In this document: piece by piece, positions 18,002 through 27,098 of the stretch
How the letters are laid out: the number at the start of each line of letters is the position of its first letter
How positions within the stretch are numbered: the first letter of the stretch is position 1
Origin: Paenibacillus phoenicis
Lineage (GTDB): Bacteria > Bacillota > Bacilli > Paenibacillales > Paenibacillaceae
Direction: 5' to 3'
Assembly: GCF_034718895.1 (NCBI RefSeq)
Contig: NZ_JAYERP010000001.1
Span: 1,302,001 to 1,366,000 of the forward strand
Length of the DNA stretch: 64,000 nt
Made by a program: the position numbers and the translations under genes
Notes under the pieces: generated by a model
Told to the model about the DNA's origin: nothing
Seen by the model: the letters and a program-made list of their open reading frames with translations, nothing else
Database searches by the model: none

Positions 18002-19536
18002 ATGGGCGCACCAGCTAATACCATCGCATTGATGCCGTTCACGAAGGCCTGACCGCTCGCTTTGATGATGTCAGTGTCCATGGCGCGTCCTGTGTAGGTT
18101 TTTCCTCCTGCTTCCAGCTGAATATTTACCCGACCAATCGCTTCTTTCCCATGGGAAATGCTGTTGATCTTATAGGAAGTCAGTTTGGCGTCGATGCCGG
18201 TTAACGACTTGATTGCACTGTAAAGCGCGTCGATCGGGCCATCTCCAATCGCGCTGCCCTTCCGCTCTTGTCCGTTGATCTTTAAGGTAACGGTGGCCGT
18301 TGGGCAAATGTCATTCGTCACGACTTGGAACGAAGTCAGCTCGAACAGCGGATGACCGGAATCGCTTTGTTCTTGATGTTCACTAATCAGGTAATATAGG
18401 TCATGGTCGTACACTTCTTTTTTCGCATCGGCCAATGTCAAAAACCGTTGGAATAACCGTTCAAACCCCACGGCATCCGACGTATCGAACCCCAACTTCT
18501 CCACCGCATGCTTCACCGCATGCCGACCGGAACGGGCCGTCAAAATCAGCTCCATACTTTCAGCCCCCACCTCTTCAGGGGACATAATTTCATACACCTG
18601 CTTATCCTTCAACAGACCGTCTTGGTGAATTCCGGAGGAATGGGCAAACGCATTGTCGCCGGTGATCGCTTTGTTCACCTGCACATCGAGTCCCGTCAAA
18701 TGGGTCAGCAGCCGTGACGTGCGAATCAGCTCCTTCGTATCGATGTTCGTGCGACATCCGTACAGCGCCTCGCGTACCTTCAAGGCCATCACCGCTTCCT
18801 CCAACGAGGCGTTTCCGGCCCGTTCACCAAGACCGTTAATCGTGCACTCGATTTTCTCGGCCCCGTTCTTGATGGCGCTTAAGGTATTGGCGGTGGCTAA
18901 ACCAAGATCGTTATGACAATGGACGCTGAGGATTACAGAATCGTCGAGATTTTTCAGCCGCTCGTGAATGCGTCGGATCAGGTGTCCAAATTCCTCCGGC
19001 TCCGCGTAGCCCACGGTGTCGGGGATGTTAATCATCGTGGCTCCGGCTTTGACGACCGCCTCGATCGTCTTCCACAAATACTCAAAATCCGCCCTCGAAG
19101 CGTCCTCGGTAGAATACTGGACCTGCGGCAACAGAGTTTTAGCATATTTCACCGCATCGACACCCATTTGCAGAACGGCATCTTTGGAGCGGTTAAATTT
19201 CTTTTCCACATGGACGTTCGAAGCGCCAAGCACAATATGGATCAACGGTTGTTCTGCCTCACGGATGCTTTCGTATACGGCATCGATGTCGGATTTAACC
19301 GCCCGGGCCAACGCGGTAATGCCTACGCTGTCCCCTACACTTCGGGCAATTTGCTGCACCGCCTGAAAATCTCCTTGCGAGGACGCAGGGAAGCCGGCCT
19401 CAATCATATCGACACGGAGGCGCTTCAGTTGATGGGCAAACTCCAGCTTTTGCCGTACGTTTAACTTGGCTCCGGGGACTTGCTCCCCATCGCGTAACGT
19501 GGTATCCAGAACGATAATGTTGCGGTAACGGTCCAT
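17977..19536 (-). CDS. leuA: 2-isopropylmalate synthase
   Basis: A 519-residue enzyme that condenses acetyl-CoA with 2-oxoisovalerate, the first committed step of leucine synthesis. The N-terminal TIM barrel shows TTLRDGEQVPGA, the metal-binding HCHNDLG and GLGERAGNASLEE. A C-terminal regulatory domain (from about residue 390, including GSAIGDGPIDALY) binds leucine for feedback inhibition. The gene is monocistronic, does not sit next to leuBCD in this window, and is preceded by a T-box leader. Confidence 0.96.
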   Translation of the reverse strand: MDRYRNIIVLDTTLRDGEQVPGAKLNVRQKLEFAHQLKRLRVDMIEAGFPASSQGDFQAVQQIARSVGDSVGITALARAVKSDIDAVYESIREAEQPLIHIVLGASNVHVEKKFNRSKDAVLQMGVDAVKYAKTLLPQVQYSTEDASRADFEYLWKTIEAVVKAGATMINIPDTVGYAEPEEFGHLIRRIHERLKNLDDSVILSVHCHNDLGLATANTLSAIKNGAEKIECTINGLGERAGNASLEEAVMALKVREALYGCRTNIDTKELIRTSRLLTHLTGLDVQVNKAITGDNAFAHSSGIHQDGLLKDKQVYEIMSPEEVGAESMELILTARSGRHAVKHAVEKLGFDTSDAVGFERLFQRFLTLADAKKEVYDHDLYYLISEHQEQSDSGHPLFELTSFQVVTNDICPTATVTLKINGQERKGSAIGDGPIDALYSAIKSLTGIDAKLTSYKINSISHGKEAIGRVNIQLEAGGKTYTGRAMDTDIIKASGQAFVNGINAMVLAGAPISDITNVM

Positions 19537-19610
19537 CTGAAAGTTCCTCCTTGATTTTGAAATTTGGATTGGATCTATGTGAAGCGGGGTTGATTAAACC
19601 CGGACTTTAA

Positions 19611-19879
19611 TCAACAAAAAAACCCCGTCTCTGCTATAGAGACGAGGTTTAACCCGCGGTACCACTCTAATTCATTTCACATGATGAAATGATCTCTTTC
19701 GATGGCTAACACCATCTATCCTTGTAACGGCGGAATCCCGGCTTACCCTACTTATCAGGCAGCTGTTCATAGACGAGTTCAACATGACGGACACTGCCGT
19801 TTCGCACCACCCAACGGCTCTCTGAAAGGTCAAATCACGTTTACTATTTCTAATCAACACATTTGGCAATATGGAATTA
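19611..19879 (-). promoter_or_regulatory. T-box leader, leucine-specific (CUC specifier)
   Basis: On the minus strand the leader has the AGTA/GAA loop-E motif, Stem I with CAGAGAGCCG...CGGCAG, a specifier region GTTGAACTCGTC with CTC at 19777-19775, the T-box core AGTGGTACCGCGG (complement 19654-19664), and a terminator stem AACCTCGTCTC/GAGACGGGGTT (19621-19650) followed by seven T. Uncharged tRNA-Leu is expected to pair with CUC and favour the antiterminator, so leuA is expressed when leucine is short. Confidence 0.93.
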
Positions 19880-19885
19880 TTGGTT

Positions 19886-19914
19886 ATTATATGCACCTAG
19901 TAACGGATTGTCAA
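19886..19914 (-). promoter_or_regulatory. consensus sigma-A promoter of the T-box/leuA transcript
   Basis: TTGACA (19909-19914), exactly 17 bases, TATAAT (19886-19891). Perfect hexamers, as expected for a gene controlled by attenuation. Confidence 0.9.
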
Positions 19915-19926
19915 CATGACGTCATG
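19915..19926. repeat. 12-bp perfect palindrome abutting the leuA -35 box
   Basis: CATGACGTCATG lies immediately upstream of TTGACA and just after the stop of the preceding lipoprotein gene. It could be an operator; no regulator is identified. Confidence 0.4.
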
Positions 19927-19933
19927 AAATCCA

Positions 19934-20500
19934 TCATTCTATCTCGAATTTACTTCGAAGCTCTTGGACCTTAAGAAGAGCCAACTGTAATTGTTCTTTG
20001 TAGGAGCTCCAATTTTTCTCGTCTTTGATATAACTTGAGGTGACGTTCAGCTCATCACACTGCTCAATCACTTCTTGAATAAGCTCTTGATTATCTTGTG
20101 CAACGGAAAGTTTATTATGTGCATCCAACGTTTCGTTCAAGGAATTTAATAACTGATTTGTCTCGCCTATGAGTTCATACATGGTGGAACGCAGTTCTGC
20201 AGGCACTGCCTGATCCAGGGACGGACTATCCGTGCGATTCATCGAGTAGAAAACAAACCAACTATTTTCGGAGTACCCGTCAATTTTCCCTTGAATATAA
20301 GCCAAATCAGCTTCACTTGGCTTGTTCGTTAAACTCCTAAAAATTTCTGTGAGAAAGTGAAGTTGATTCGAATATTGGTGATAAAAAATATTATTGTACA
20401 AGGTGTACGCCTCCGAATTAGGGTCATCCTTCATAGGCTGACTTGTACATGAGGTGAGAATGATCGATAAAACGAAGGCGATCATGAATTTGCGAAACAT
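19934..20500 (-). CDS. small lipoprotein of unknown function
   Basis: A 188-residue protein with a lipoprotein signal (MFRKFMIAFVLSIILTSC, Cys18). The mature part is mostly alpha-helical with coiled-coil-like Leu/Glu patterns (TNQLLNSLNETLDAHNKL). No family is recognised. GAGGTGAT precedes the ATG. It begins 9 bases after the stop of the GTPase gene, so it is the last gene of that operon. Confidence 0.75.
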   Translation of the reverse strand: MFRKFMIAFVLSIILTSCTSQPMKDDPNSEAYTLYNNIFYHQYSNQLHFLTEIFRSLTNKPSEADLAYIQGKIDGYSENSWFVFYSMNRTDSPSLDQAVPAELRSTMYELIGETNQLLNSLNETLDAHNKLSVAQDNQELIQEVIEQCDELNVTSSYIKDEKNWSSYKEQLQLALLKVQELRSKFEIE

Positions 20501-20509
20501 AGGATCACC

Positions 20510-22468
20510 TCATGATACCGAAGCGTGCATATGTTTGGGCGCCTCGTCCCACGGTACAGAATACGCTTGCCCCTTTGCACAAAAGATTGAAGACGAGGTA
20601 TATGCCGGATCGGCATTTTTGTTATAGTTTTTCCGAGCGATGGTCGTCTCGGCTTGATGGCAAGGCTCATAACCGCCGAATTTCAGCATGATCGAACCTT
20701 TCCCGTGCGTCATCGATGCAAGCTCTGTCGGATAGTCCATAAACGTGGCGACCGGAACGACACCTGAAATCACCGCCGTCTCTTCTCCCGTCTCCGGTGG
20801 ATCAAATCGGCCGTGCGCTTGCTGGATGTCGGTTAACACCTTACCGAGCTGATCTAATGGCACCTTGATTTTAAAATGGTACACCGGCTCCAGAAGCACA
20901 TTCTCCGCCTGCTCCAACGCCTGCCGGATCGCGCGGTAAGTCGCCTCGCGGAAATCGCCTCCGCTGGTATGTTTATTGTGTGAGCGTCCGGTGAGCAACG
21001 TAACGCGAACATCCGTCAGCGGCGAGCCGGTCAACAGGCCGTGGTGCTCACGTTCCAACACATGTTGACCGATCAGGTTTTGATATCCTACGGACAAATC
21101 ATCCGCATGGCAAGCATTTACAAACGTCACCCCGCTGCCCCGTTCCGCAGGCTCCAGCCGCAAATGGACTTCGGCATAATGCCCTAGTGGCTCGAAGTGA
21201 CCGCAGCCCGTCACCGGTGTAGATATCGTCTCCTTATATAAAATTTCCGGTGGTCCAAACGTAATCTTCATCCCAAAACGTTCCTGCACTACCTGTTGCA
21301 AAATTTCCAATTGGATTTTGCCCATGACATGGATATGCAGCTCCTGCAGCGCTTCATCCCAACGGGTTCCTAAAGTCGGGTCCTCGGCGTCCAGCAGCTG
21401 AAATACCCGCAGGACTTCCTTCAGATGAAGCGGCGGTTCAAATTGCACCTTCGACTGCAACGTGGGAGCGAGCTCACGGCGAATCGGGTCTACCAATGCC
21501 CCGAGGCCTTCACCGGACGATACCGAGGTCAATCCGGTTACCGCGAACAGTTCCCCCGCTTGAACGAAATCCGTCTGCACAAATCGTTGACCGTTGTATT
21601 TGCGGATAGCGGTAATTTTCTCCGTCCGTTGCCCCCCTTCCGGGCCATAGGTTAGTTCATCCCTGACTCTTAACGTGCCTTGCAAGGCTTTGATGAAGGT
21701 GACCCGTGTCGCTTGCTCATCATGCCGAATTTTGTACACCCGCCCCGCAAACGGAAGCTCTGGATCATACCGAGTAACCGTTAAACGATCCAACGCCTTC
21801 ATAAACACGTCGATCCCGATATCCAAGAGCGCGGATCCGCGCAGGCAAGGAAACACCTGGCCGTTTTGAACCATCTGAATGAGATGTTCGTTCCACGCTG
21901 CGTCGGATAATGTCCCTTCCAAAAATGGCTCAAGCAGCGCCTCATCTTGTTCCGCAAGCCAAGCCTTTTCCGTTTCGTCTAGTTGCTCGACGGCTGCCCA
22001 GGTAGTCAGATCCAGTACATTCGCGCTCAGCTCGCGGCGGATATCTTCCAGAACTCGATCCGGGTCAGCTCCGGTGCGATCCGTCTTATTGATAAAGAAA
22101 AACGTAGGAATCCCATATGTCCGCAGCAGCTGCCAGACCGTTTCCGTGTGGCCTTCCACCCCTTCCACCGCGCTGACGATGATCACCGCATAGTCGAGCA
22201 CTTGCAGCGCCCGTTCCATTTCTGCGGAAAAATCGACGTGCCCCGGCGTATCCAACAAAAAGTAGGTGGAATCCCCAACCTTCATTTCCGCCTGGTCGGC
22301 GAATACGGTAATGCCCCGCGCCTTCTCGATCTCGTGGCTGTCCAGGAAGGCGTCGCGATGATCAACCCGACCGCGGCTGCGAATCGTTTGCGTATGGTAG
22401 AGCAACGCTTCGGCAAAGGTGGTTTTCCCAGCGTCGACATGCGCCAGGAGTCCGATCGTTTTGAACAT
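20510..22468 (-). CDS. TetM/EF-G-like ribosomal-protection GTPase
   Basis: A 652-residue translation GTPase. G motifs: AHVDAGKTT (residues 9-17), RGIT, DTPGH, NKTD. The order GTPase, domain II, then EF-G-like III-V domains and a total near 650 fit ribosomal-protection proteins such as Tet(M)/Tet(P)B rather than EF-G (~690). The C-terminus (NADPAYTSSSIFCAKGQAY) resembles the chromosomal TetB(P)-like group, so actual tetracycline resistance is uncertain. The ATG at 22468 follows GGGGGA by 9 bases; an ATG at 22486 directly after the upstream stop lacks a site. Confidence 0.85.
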   Translation of the reverse strand: MFKTIGLLAHVDAGKTTFAEALLYHTQTIRSRGRVDHRDAFLDSHEIEKARGITVFADQAEMKVGDSTYFLLDTPGHVDFSAEMERALQVLDYAVIIVSAVEGVEGHTETVWQLLRTYGIPTFFFINKTDRTGADPDRVLEDIRRELSANVLDLTTWAAVEQLDETEKAWLAEQDEALLEPFLEGTLSDAAWNEHLIQMVQNGQVFPCLRGSALLDIGIDVFMKALDRLTVTRYDPELPFAGRVYKIRHDEQATRVTFIKALQGTLRVRDELTYGPEGGQRTEKITAIRKYNGQRFVQTDFVQAGELFAVTGLTSVSSGEGLGALVDPIRRELAPTLQSKVQFEPPLHLKEVLRVFQLLDAEDPTLGTRWDEALQELHIHVMGKIQLEILQQVVQERFGMKITFGPPEILYKETISTPVTGCGHFEPLGHYAEVHLRLEPAERGSGVTFVNACHADDLSVGYQNLIGQHVLEREHHGLLTGSPLTDVRVTLLTGRSHNKHTSGGDFREATYRAIRQALEQAENVLLEPVYHFKIKVPLDQLGKVLTDIQQAHGRFDPPETGEETAVISGVVPVATFMDYPTELASMTHGKGSIMLKFGGYEPCHQAETTIARKNYNKNADPAYTSSSIFCAKGQAYSVPWDEAPKHMHASVS

Positions 22469-22486
22469 AGCTGCGTCCCCCGCCAT

Positions 22487-23845
22487 TTAGTTCTTAAAGC
22501 TGTGGATCGGAGCCGGAATCCGGCCACCCCGCTCGATGAACGGAGCGCAGTTAAAGGCGTTGACCGGCATAATTGGCGCGTAGCCCAGCAACCCGCCAAA
22601 CTCCACGATCTCGCCAACGTCCTTGCCGATTACCGGGATAATCCGAACCGCGGTCGTCTTGTTGTTGACCATGCCGATTGCCGATTCGTCAGCGATGATA
22701 CCGGAAATCGTCGCGGCGCTCGTGTTGCCGGGAATCGCGATCATATCGAGGCCAACGGAGCACACGCACGTCATCGCTTCCAGCTTCTCCAGCGTCAGCG
22801 CGCCGCGCTGCACCGCTTCGATCATCCCATGGTCCTCACTGACCGGGATGAACGCACCGCTCAAGCCGCCAACGTAGGAGGAGGCCATGACGCCGCCTTT
22901 TTTCACGTTGTCGTTCAAAATCGCCAGCGCAGCGGTCGTTCCCGGCGCTCCCGCTTCCTCCAAGCCCATCACCTGGAAGATCTCTGCGATCGAGTCGCCG
23001 ATTTCCGGTGTTGGAGCCAGTGACAAGTCGATAATGCCAAACGGGACGCCAAGGCGCTTCGACGCTTCCTGCGCAACCAACTGACCGACCCGAGTGACCT
23101 TAAACGCCGTCCGTTTAATCGTTTCGCACAACGTCTCAAAATCCTTGCCTTTGACTTCCTCCAGCGCGCGTTTCACAACTCCGGGGCCGCTGACGCCCAC
23201 GTTGATGACGCACTCCTGCTCTCCAACGCCGTGGAACGCTCCCGCCATAAACGGGTTATCCTCGACCGCATTGCAGAACACAACCAGCTTGGCGCAGCCG
23301 ATCGAAGCCCGGTCCGCCGTCCGTTCCGCGGTACGGAGGATGATGTCGCCCATCTTTTTCACCGCGTCCATATTAATTCCGCTGCGCGAGGAGCCCACGT
23401 TCACCGAGGAGCAGACCCGTTCGGTGACAGCCAGCGCTTCAGGAATGCTGTCGATCAGCACCCGGTCGCCGTTCGTAAAGCCCTTCTGCACAAGGGCCGA
23501 GAAGCCGCCGATAAAGTTGACGCCAACCTCTTTGGCCGCCCGGTCCAGCGCTTCGGCCACCGGCACGAACGTATCGGTCTTCAGCCCGCCGGCAGCGATC
23601 GAAATCGGAGTAACCGAGATCCGCTTGTTGACGATTGGCACGCCAAACTGCTTCTCCAGGTCCTCCCCGGTTTTGACCAGGTTCTCGGCAGTGCGGGTGA
23701 TTTTATCGTAGATGTTCCGGTTAAATACGTTCATATCCTCGTGAGCGCAATCCATCAGGCTGATGCCCATCGTAATCGTGCGCACGTCGAGGTTCATCTC
23801 GCGGATCATCGAATTGGTTTCTTGTACTTCAACGCGTGAGATCAT
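22487..23845 (-). CDS. UPF0210 (PFL/DUF711) family protein
   Basis: A 452-residue cytosolic protein matching the UPF0210 family over its length: [57 protein letters not shown] and GLDMIAIPG. The family fold is related to glycyl-radical enzymes but its reaction is not established. It lies 17 bases after an ACT-domain gene, a pairing widely seen for this family, and directly before a TetM-like GTPase, which is less usual. Confidence 0.9.
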   Translation of the reverse strand: MISRVEVQETNSMIREMNLDVRTITMGISLMDCAHEDMNVFNRNIYDKITRTAENLVKTGEDLEKQFGVPIVNKRISVTPISIAAGGLKTDTFVPVAEALDRAAKEVGVNFIGGFSALVQKGFTNGDRVLIDSIPEALAVTERVCSSVNVGSSRSGINMDAVKKMGDIILRTAERTADRASIGCAKLVVFCNAVEDNPFMAGAFHGVGEQECVINVGVSGPGVVKRALEEVKGKDFETLCETIKRTAFKVTRVGQLVAQEASKRLGVPFGIIDLSLAPTPEIGDSIAEIFQVMGLEEAGAPGTTAALAILNDNVKKGGVMASSYVGGLSGAFIPVSEDHGMIEAVQRGALTLEKLEAMTCVCSVGLDMIAIPGNTSAATISGIIADESAIGMVNNKTTAVRIIPVIGKDVGEIVEFGGLLGYAPIMPVNAFNCAPFIERGGRIPAPIHSFKN

Positions 23846-23862
23846 GGTGTCCCCTCCCTTCC

Positions 23863-24132
23863 TTAGATCCGGTGCATCGTATTAAAAATATCTTCGTGCT
23901 GCAGCTTGATTTCTACGCCGATGGAGAGTCCCAGCTCCTGCAGTTCTTCAACCAGCGTCTCGAAGTTTTTGGTGGGTGCAGAAATATCAACGATCATCAT
24001 CATATTGAAATACCCTTGAATAATCGTCTGCGAAATATCAAGAATGTTCACATTATGATCGGCCAAATACGTGCAAACCTTGGCGATAATGCCCACTTTG
24101 TCTTTACCCAGTACGGTGATAATCCCCTTCAA
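23863..24132 (-). CDS. ACT-domain protein (UPF0237 family)
   Basis: An 89-residue protein made of a single ACT domain plus C-terminal helix: [20 protein letters not shown] then [19 protein letters not shown]0237 proteins probably bind an amino acid and partner UPF0210 proteins. The start is a TTG with AAAGGGGGAG 6 bases upstream; no ATG is available. First gene of a four-gene operon ending at 19934. Confidence 0.9.
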   Translation of the reverse strand: MKGIITVLGKDKVGIIAKVCTYLADHNVNILDISQTIIQGYFNMMMIVDISAPTKNFETLVEELQELGLSIGVEIKLQHEDIFNTMHRI

Positions 24133-24495
24133 CCCAAGCTCCCCCTTTAATGTAAGACTCCCGCCAGCGCGGACGAGTCATCTGCTTCGATTTATTATGG
24201 CAAAAGAACGGCGATTCTTCAATAACGGCTTTTACTCGGTGACGCGGAAAAATAACGCCGCTCTGCCGTCGACATGGGCTTACCCGGCATTGCATCCTTC
24301 GCGCCGTCAGCACGGGTGCCGTTCATACCCTCCGTCTCACAATCCTCCGGACGGTAGCTCCCTTGCTTCACTCGGATATCCCGGTAAGCTCCGCAACTTG
24401 CCGCGGAGGGCATCGAGATTCGGAGTGTTGATCCAGGGAGCAACAACACGTTACGTAATTGAAGACACTCGGGTATTCCGATCTGGCTGAAACCG
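24133..24495. other. 363-bp GC-rich stretch with no supported gene
   Basis: This is the space upstream of the ACT-domain gene. It holds a GACTCGTCCGC/GCGGGAGTC hairpin (about 24156-24180) close to the TTG start, and direct repeats AACGGCG/AACGGCT. A minus-strand frame stays open through most of it (about 125 codons, 24596-24219) but has no ribosome site or recognisable motif. It may be a structured leader or decayed sequence. Confidence 0.35.
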
Positions 24496-24696
24496 GTGAT
24501 GAAATTGTTCTTCTCCCCGCCGACCCATGGAGCCGGGTTGCTATATGCCGCTGCACGGGGGCAGCATCGCGGGCAAACCGGTGTCTTTTTGATCAAGGAT
24601 CAGATCGTGGATGTGAAATTCAGGGAACATGCTCAGACGGTGCTTCGCCAGGTTCACACCCTTCATCAAACGGAGTATCTTCGGGAGCGCCGCTAA
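24496..24696 (+). pseudogene. possible C-terminal fragment of a short-chain dehydrogenase/reductase
   Basis: A frame reads ...THGAGLLYAAARG...QTGVFLIKDQIVDVKFREHAQTVL then RQVHTLHQTEYL. This pattern resembles the C-terminal end of some SDR oxidoreductases. No Rossmann N-terminus or ribosome site is found upstream. The call rests on weak similarity. Confidence 0.35.
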
Positions 24697-24826
24697 ATTT
24701 GCGGTGTTCCCCAGCCTAATTACGGCAATACGTTAATTTCACCTAACAAAAAAACAAGAAGTCCCAGCGTGGTCATTAACTAAAACCAGCCGAAACTTCC
24801 GATGGAAAATCAATTTGGAGGTTGCT

Positions 24827-25396
24827 CTACCGGAACTGCCGGTTCCGTTTCGCTTCATATTGCTTCTTCAGCAACGCGAAGACAACGGCATCCACAAATT
24901 GATTTTTCTCGAAGAACGTTTCCTTTAAATACCCTTCCTCATGAAAGCCCGTTTTCTCCAACAAGTACCTGGATCGAATATTATCGGGGTCGATATAGGC
25001 CTCGATCCGATTTAGCCCCAGATCCTCAAATCCGAAGCGCAGAATCTCCTGCAGCACTTCCGTCATGACACCTTGGCGCCAATAGTCCGGGTTGAGCTCG
25101 TATCCAACCTCTGCTTTGTAATGCTCCTTCGACCAGTTATGAAAACCGCAAGTGCCGATCACCCGGTCGCTTTCGGCCTTAACCGTAATCGCCCAGCGAA
25201 AGCCCCGCTTCTCCAAATAGCGGCTGTTCCACTTCTGGATGAGTTCCTCGGCTTCTCGGAGTTCCACGAAACGATCCAGATCGTAATATTTGGTCACTTC
25301 GTCGTTGGAGAAATAATGGAACAAATCGGCGGCGTCCTTCGTCGTCAGCCTTCTGAGTACAAAACGTTCCGTTTCCAATTGAGGGAACATTTTCAT
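24827..25396 (-). CDS. GNAT N-acetyltransferase, RimJ/RimL type
   Basis: A 189-residue acetyltransferase. The opening LETERFVLRRLTTKDAADLF is typical for the RimJ/RimL/SpeG-like group. The acetyl-CoA loop reads PDYWRQGVMTEVL, and NxxSRxLLEKxGF (NIRSRYLLEKTGF) follows. It may acetylate protein N-termini or small amines; the acceptor is unknown. Apparently monocistronic. Confidence 0.88.
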   Translation of the reverse strand: MKMFPQLETERFVLRRLTTKDAADLFHYFSNDEVTKYYDLDRFVELREAEELIQKWNSRYLEKRGFRWAITVKAESDRVIGTCGFHNWSKEHYKAEVGYELNPDYWRQGVMTEVLQEILRFGFEDLGLNRIEAYIDPDNIRSRYLLEKTGFHEEGYLKETFFEKNQFVDAVVFALLKKQYEAKRNRQFR

Positions 25397-25501
25397 AACG
25401 ACCGGTCCTTTCCTAAAATATACGTAAATCTATTATAGGTGAAGGACCGCGCCAAAAGGAAGAGTTAAAATCCGAAGGATCTTCCACTGAATGTTCACTC
25501 T

Positions 25502-26368
25502 TTAGGCAGCAACCGTTAGTCTAATTCCGATGCCAAAAGGATCACTTAGCCGCAGCTCATTCCCCTCTCGCACATAGGCCACCTTGGCTTCGTCCAACCG
25601 GCTTACGACGGCTTCCAAGGCCGGAACGTCCGGCAGTTCCACCGTGAAATAATGAATGCCCACCGCATCCTCCGGCGCTGGCGGCGCATCTTTGCCAGCC
25701 CACAGGTTCAGGCCGATATGGTGGTGGTAACCGCCAGCGGAGATAAATAAAGCCGAAACCCCAAAGTGGAGAGTGACCTCAAACCCCAATATTCCGCAAT
25801 AGAACTGTTCAGCCTGCTGTAAATCCCCTACATGAAAATGCACGTGGCCCATGCGAGTACCTTCCGGCAAACCGTTCCACTGCGCACGCTCGGAGAGATG
25901 TAACAGGTTTTCGATATCCACCGGATCGGTCGTCATGTGAATTTCGCCGGACGCGGTTTTCTGCCAGGTGTCGCGGGGGCGATCGGCATAGATCTCAATG
26001 CCGTTCTGATCCGGATCGCTCAAGTACAGCGCCTCGCTGACCAGGTGATCGCCCTGCCCCACCGGGATTTGATGCCGGATCAAATTGCGAAGTACAAGGC
26101 CCAATGTCACTTGACCCGGAACTAAGATGGCAAAGTGGTATAAACCGGACACGGAACGCTCAGGCAGAATGCGATAACGGGGATCTGCCTCCAGAATCAG
26201 CAAGGGATGTTGGCCGTCAACGGTTAACTCGGCAACATTGCTGTTTTGGCGTAGCAGCCGAAGGCCGATCACCTCTTGATAAAAGGTGAGCGAGCGCTCC
26301 AGATCGCGAACTTTAAGTTGAACAACGCCAAGCTGCGTGGCGGGATGAATCGGCAAGGGATGAGCCAT
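25502..26368 (-). CDS. two-domain VOC protein, catechol-2,3-dioxygenase-like (CatE/YfiE type)
   Basis: A 288-residue protein built of two vicinal-oxygen-chelate modules: VVQLKVRDLERSLTFYQEVI at the N-terminus and MGHVHFHVGDLQQAEQFYC from about residue 168. Metal-ligand positions are plausible (YHFAI, NGIEIYAD, VHFHV, YFTVE). Bacillus CatE cleaves catechol and is induced by electrophiles. Its promoter carries two operator copies that also occur before the neighbouring Rrf2 gene. GGAGG precedes the ATG. Confidence 0.85.
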   Translation of the reverse strand: MAHPLPIHPATQLGVVQLKVRDLERSLTFYQEVIGLRLLRQNSNVAELTVDGQHPLLILEADPRYRILPERSVSGLYHFAILVPGQVTLGLVLRNLIRHQIPVGQGDHLVSEALYLSDPDQNGIEIYADRPRDTWQKTASGEIHMTTDPVDIENLLHLSERAQWNGLPEGTRMGHVHFHVGDLQQAEQFYCGILGFEVTLHFGVSALFISAGGYHHHIGLNLWAGKDAPPAPEDAVGIHYFTVELPDVPALEAVVSRLDEAKVAYVREGNELRLSDPFGIGIRLTVAA

Positions 26369-26424
26369 GATGGATTTCCTCCTTCAAAATAAGAACAAAT
26401 TACAACCCCAGATGAAATAGCAGC

Positions 26425-26443
26425 TGTAACAGAGGATGTTACA
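26425..26443. promoter_or_regulatory. operator 2 before the dioxygenase (downstream copy)
   Basis: TGTAAC-AGAGGAT-GTTACA is a perfect dyad with 7-base spacing. Its centre is 28 bp from operator 1. It lies in the 5' untranslated part. Confidence 0.65.
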
Positions 26444-26452
26444 TTTAGTCGT

Positions 26453-26488
26453 TGTAATCAGTATAGTTACAGGGACTCCAATTGTCAA
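26453..26488 (-). promoter_or_regulatory. dioxygenase promoter with overlapping operator 1
   Basis: TTGACA (26483-26488), 17 bases, TATACT (26460-26465) on the minus strand. The -10 box lies exactly in the 7-base spacer of the dyad TGTAAC-N7-ATTACA (26453-26471). A bound repressor would block RNA polymerase. Confidence 0.75.
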
Positions 26489-26502
26489 TTTCGGTATAAA
26501 AA

Positions 26503-26526
26503 AAGCCCCCTGCTATCGGGGGGCTT
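26503..26526 (-). terminator. terminator of the Rrf2 gene
   Basis: AAGCCCCC/GGGGGCTT stem with a TTTTTTT run on the minus strand, 30 bases after the regulator stop. It separates the regulator from the dioxygenase transcript. Confidence 0.85.
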
Positions 26527-26555
26527 CACTCCGCATACCGTTAGATGCACTTGCG

Positions 26556-26990
26556 TTACACGGATGGGTTGTTGACCGTAATTTCGTTCACAACGTCCTG
26601 CAGCGTTACCGCCGCAAGCGTATTTTCCATCGCCTTTTGCGCCTTGGAGAAGATCGGTTCAATGGCCGCTTGAATATTCTTACCGACCAAGCAATCGGGG
26701 TTGGTCTGATCATGGACGGCAAACAATCCGTCTTCCTCCACGACATGCACGGCACGGTATACATCAAGCAGCGTAATGTGATCCAGCTTCCGTGACAGCT
26801 TGGCTCCGGCTACCCCCGTACGGACTTCCACCAAGCCCGCTTTGCTTAGCATGCCCATAATGCGGCGGATGACAACCGGATTCGTGTTGACGCTGCCAGC
26901 AATATATTCCGAAGTGCAAATCTCGTCCTTGCTGATTTCAAGCAGGGACAAGATGTGAATCGCCACAGAAAATCTGGAGCTGATCGTCAT
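26556..26990 (-). CDS. Rrf2-family transcriptional regulator (YwnA/SaiR-like)
   Basis: A 144-residue winged-helix repressor: MTISSRFSVAIHILSLLEIS, then the recognition region NPVVIRRIMGMLSKAGLV. It has only two cysteines (25 and 100), so the three-Cys iron-sulphur site of IscR/NsrR is missing, placing it with the YwnA-like group. Cys100 in NPDCLVGK could sense oxidants or electrophiles; that is an inference. Its own promoter and the dioxygenase promoter carry the same dyad, implying autoregulation and control of the dioxygenase. Confidence 0.9.
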   Translation of the reverse strand: MTISSRFSVAIHILSLLEISKDEICTSEYIAGSVNTNPVVIRRIMGMLSKAGLVEVRTGVAGAKLSRKLDHITLLDVYRAVHVVEEDGLFAVHDQTNPDCLVGKNIQAAIEPIFSKAQKAMENTLAAVTLQDVVNEITVNNPSV

Positions 26991-27018
26991 GATAAGCCGC
27001 TCCCCCTTTTCATCATCA

Positions 27019-27055
27019 TGTAACCATATTAGTTACTTGAGGAGCGGAATGTCAA
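27019..27055 (-). promoter_or_regulatory. Rrf2-gene promoter with overlapping operator 3
   Basis: On the minus strand TTGACA (27050-27055), 18 bases, TAATAT (27026-27031). The -10 box again sits inside a dyad with 7-base spacing: TGTAAC-CATATTA-GTTACT on the plus strand, 27019-27037. Confidence 0.7.
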
Positions 27056-27098
27056 CCGCCTTTCTCACGAAGCAGACCGCGGACATCGCGCACTTCTG

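Noticed and set aside
21983-23023. A 346-codon plus-strand frame across the GTPase/UPF0210 junction
   Set aside because: His/Arg-rich composition typical of antisense frames in GC-rich genes, and both minus-strand genes have firm family matches.
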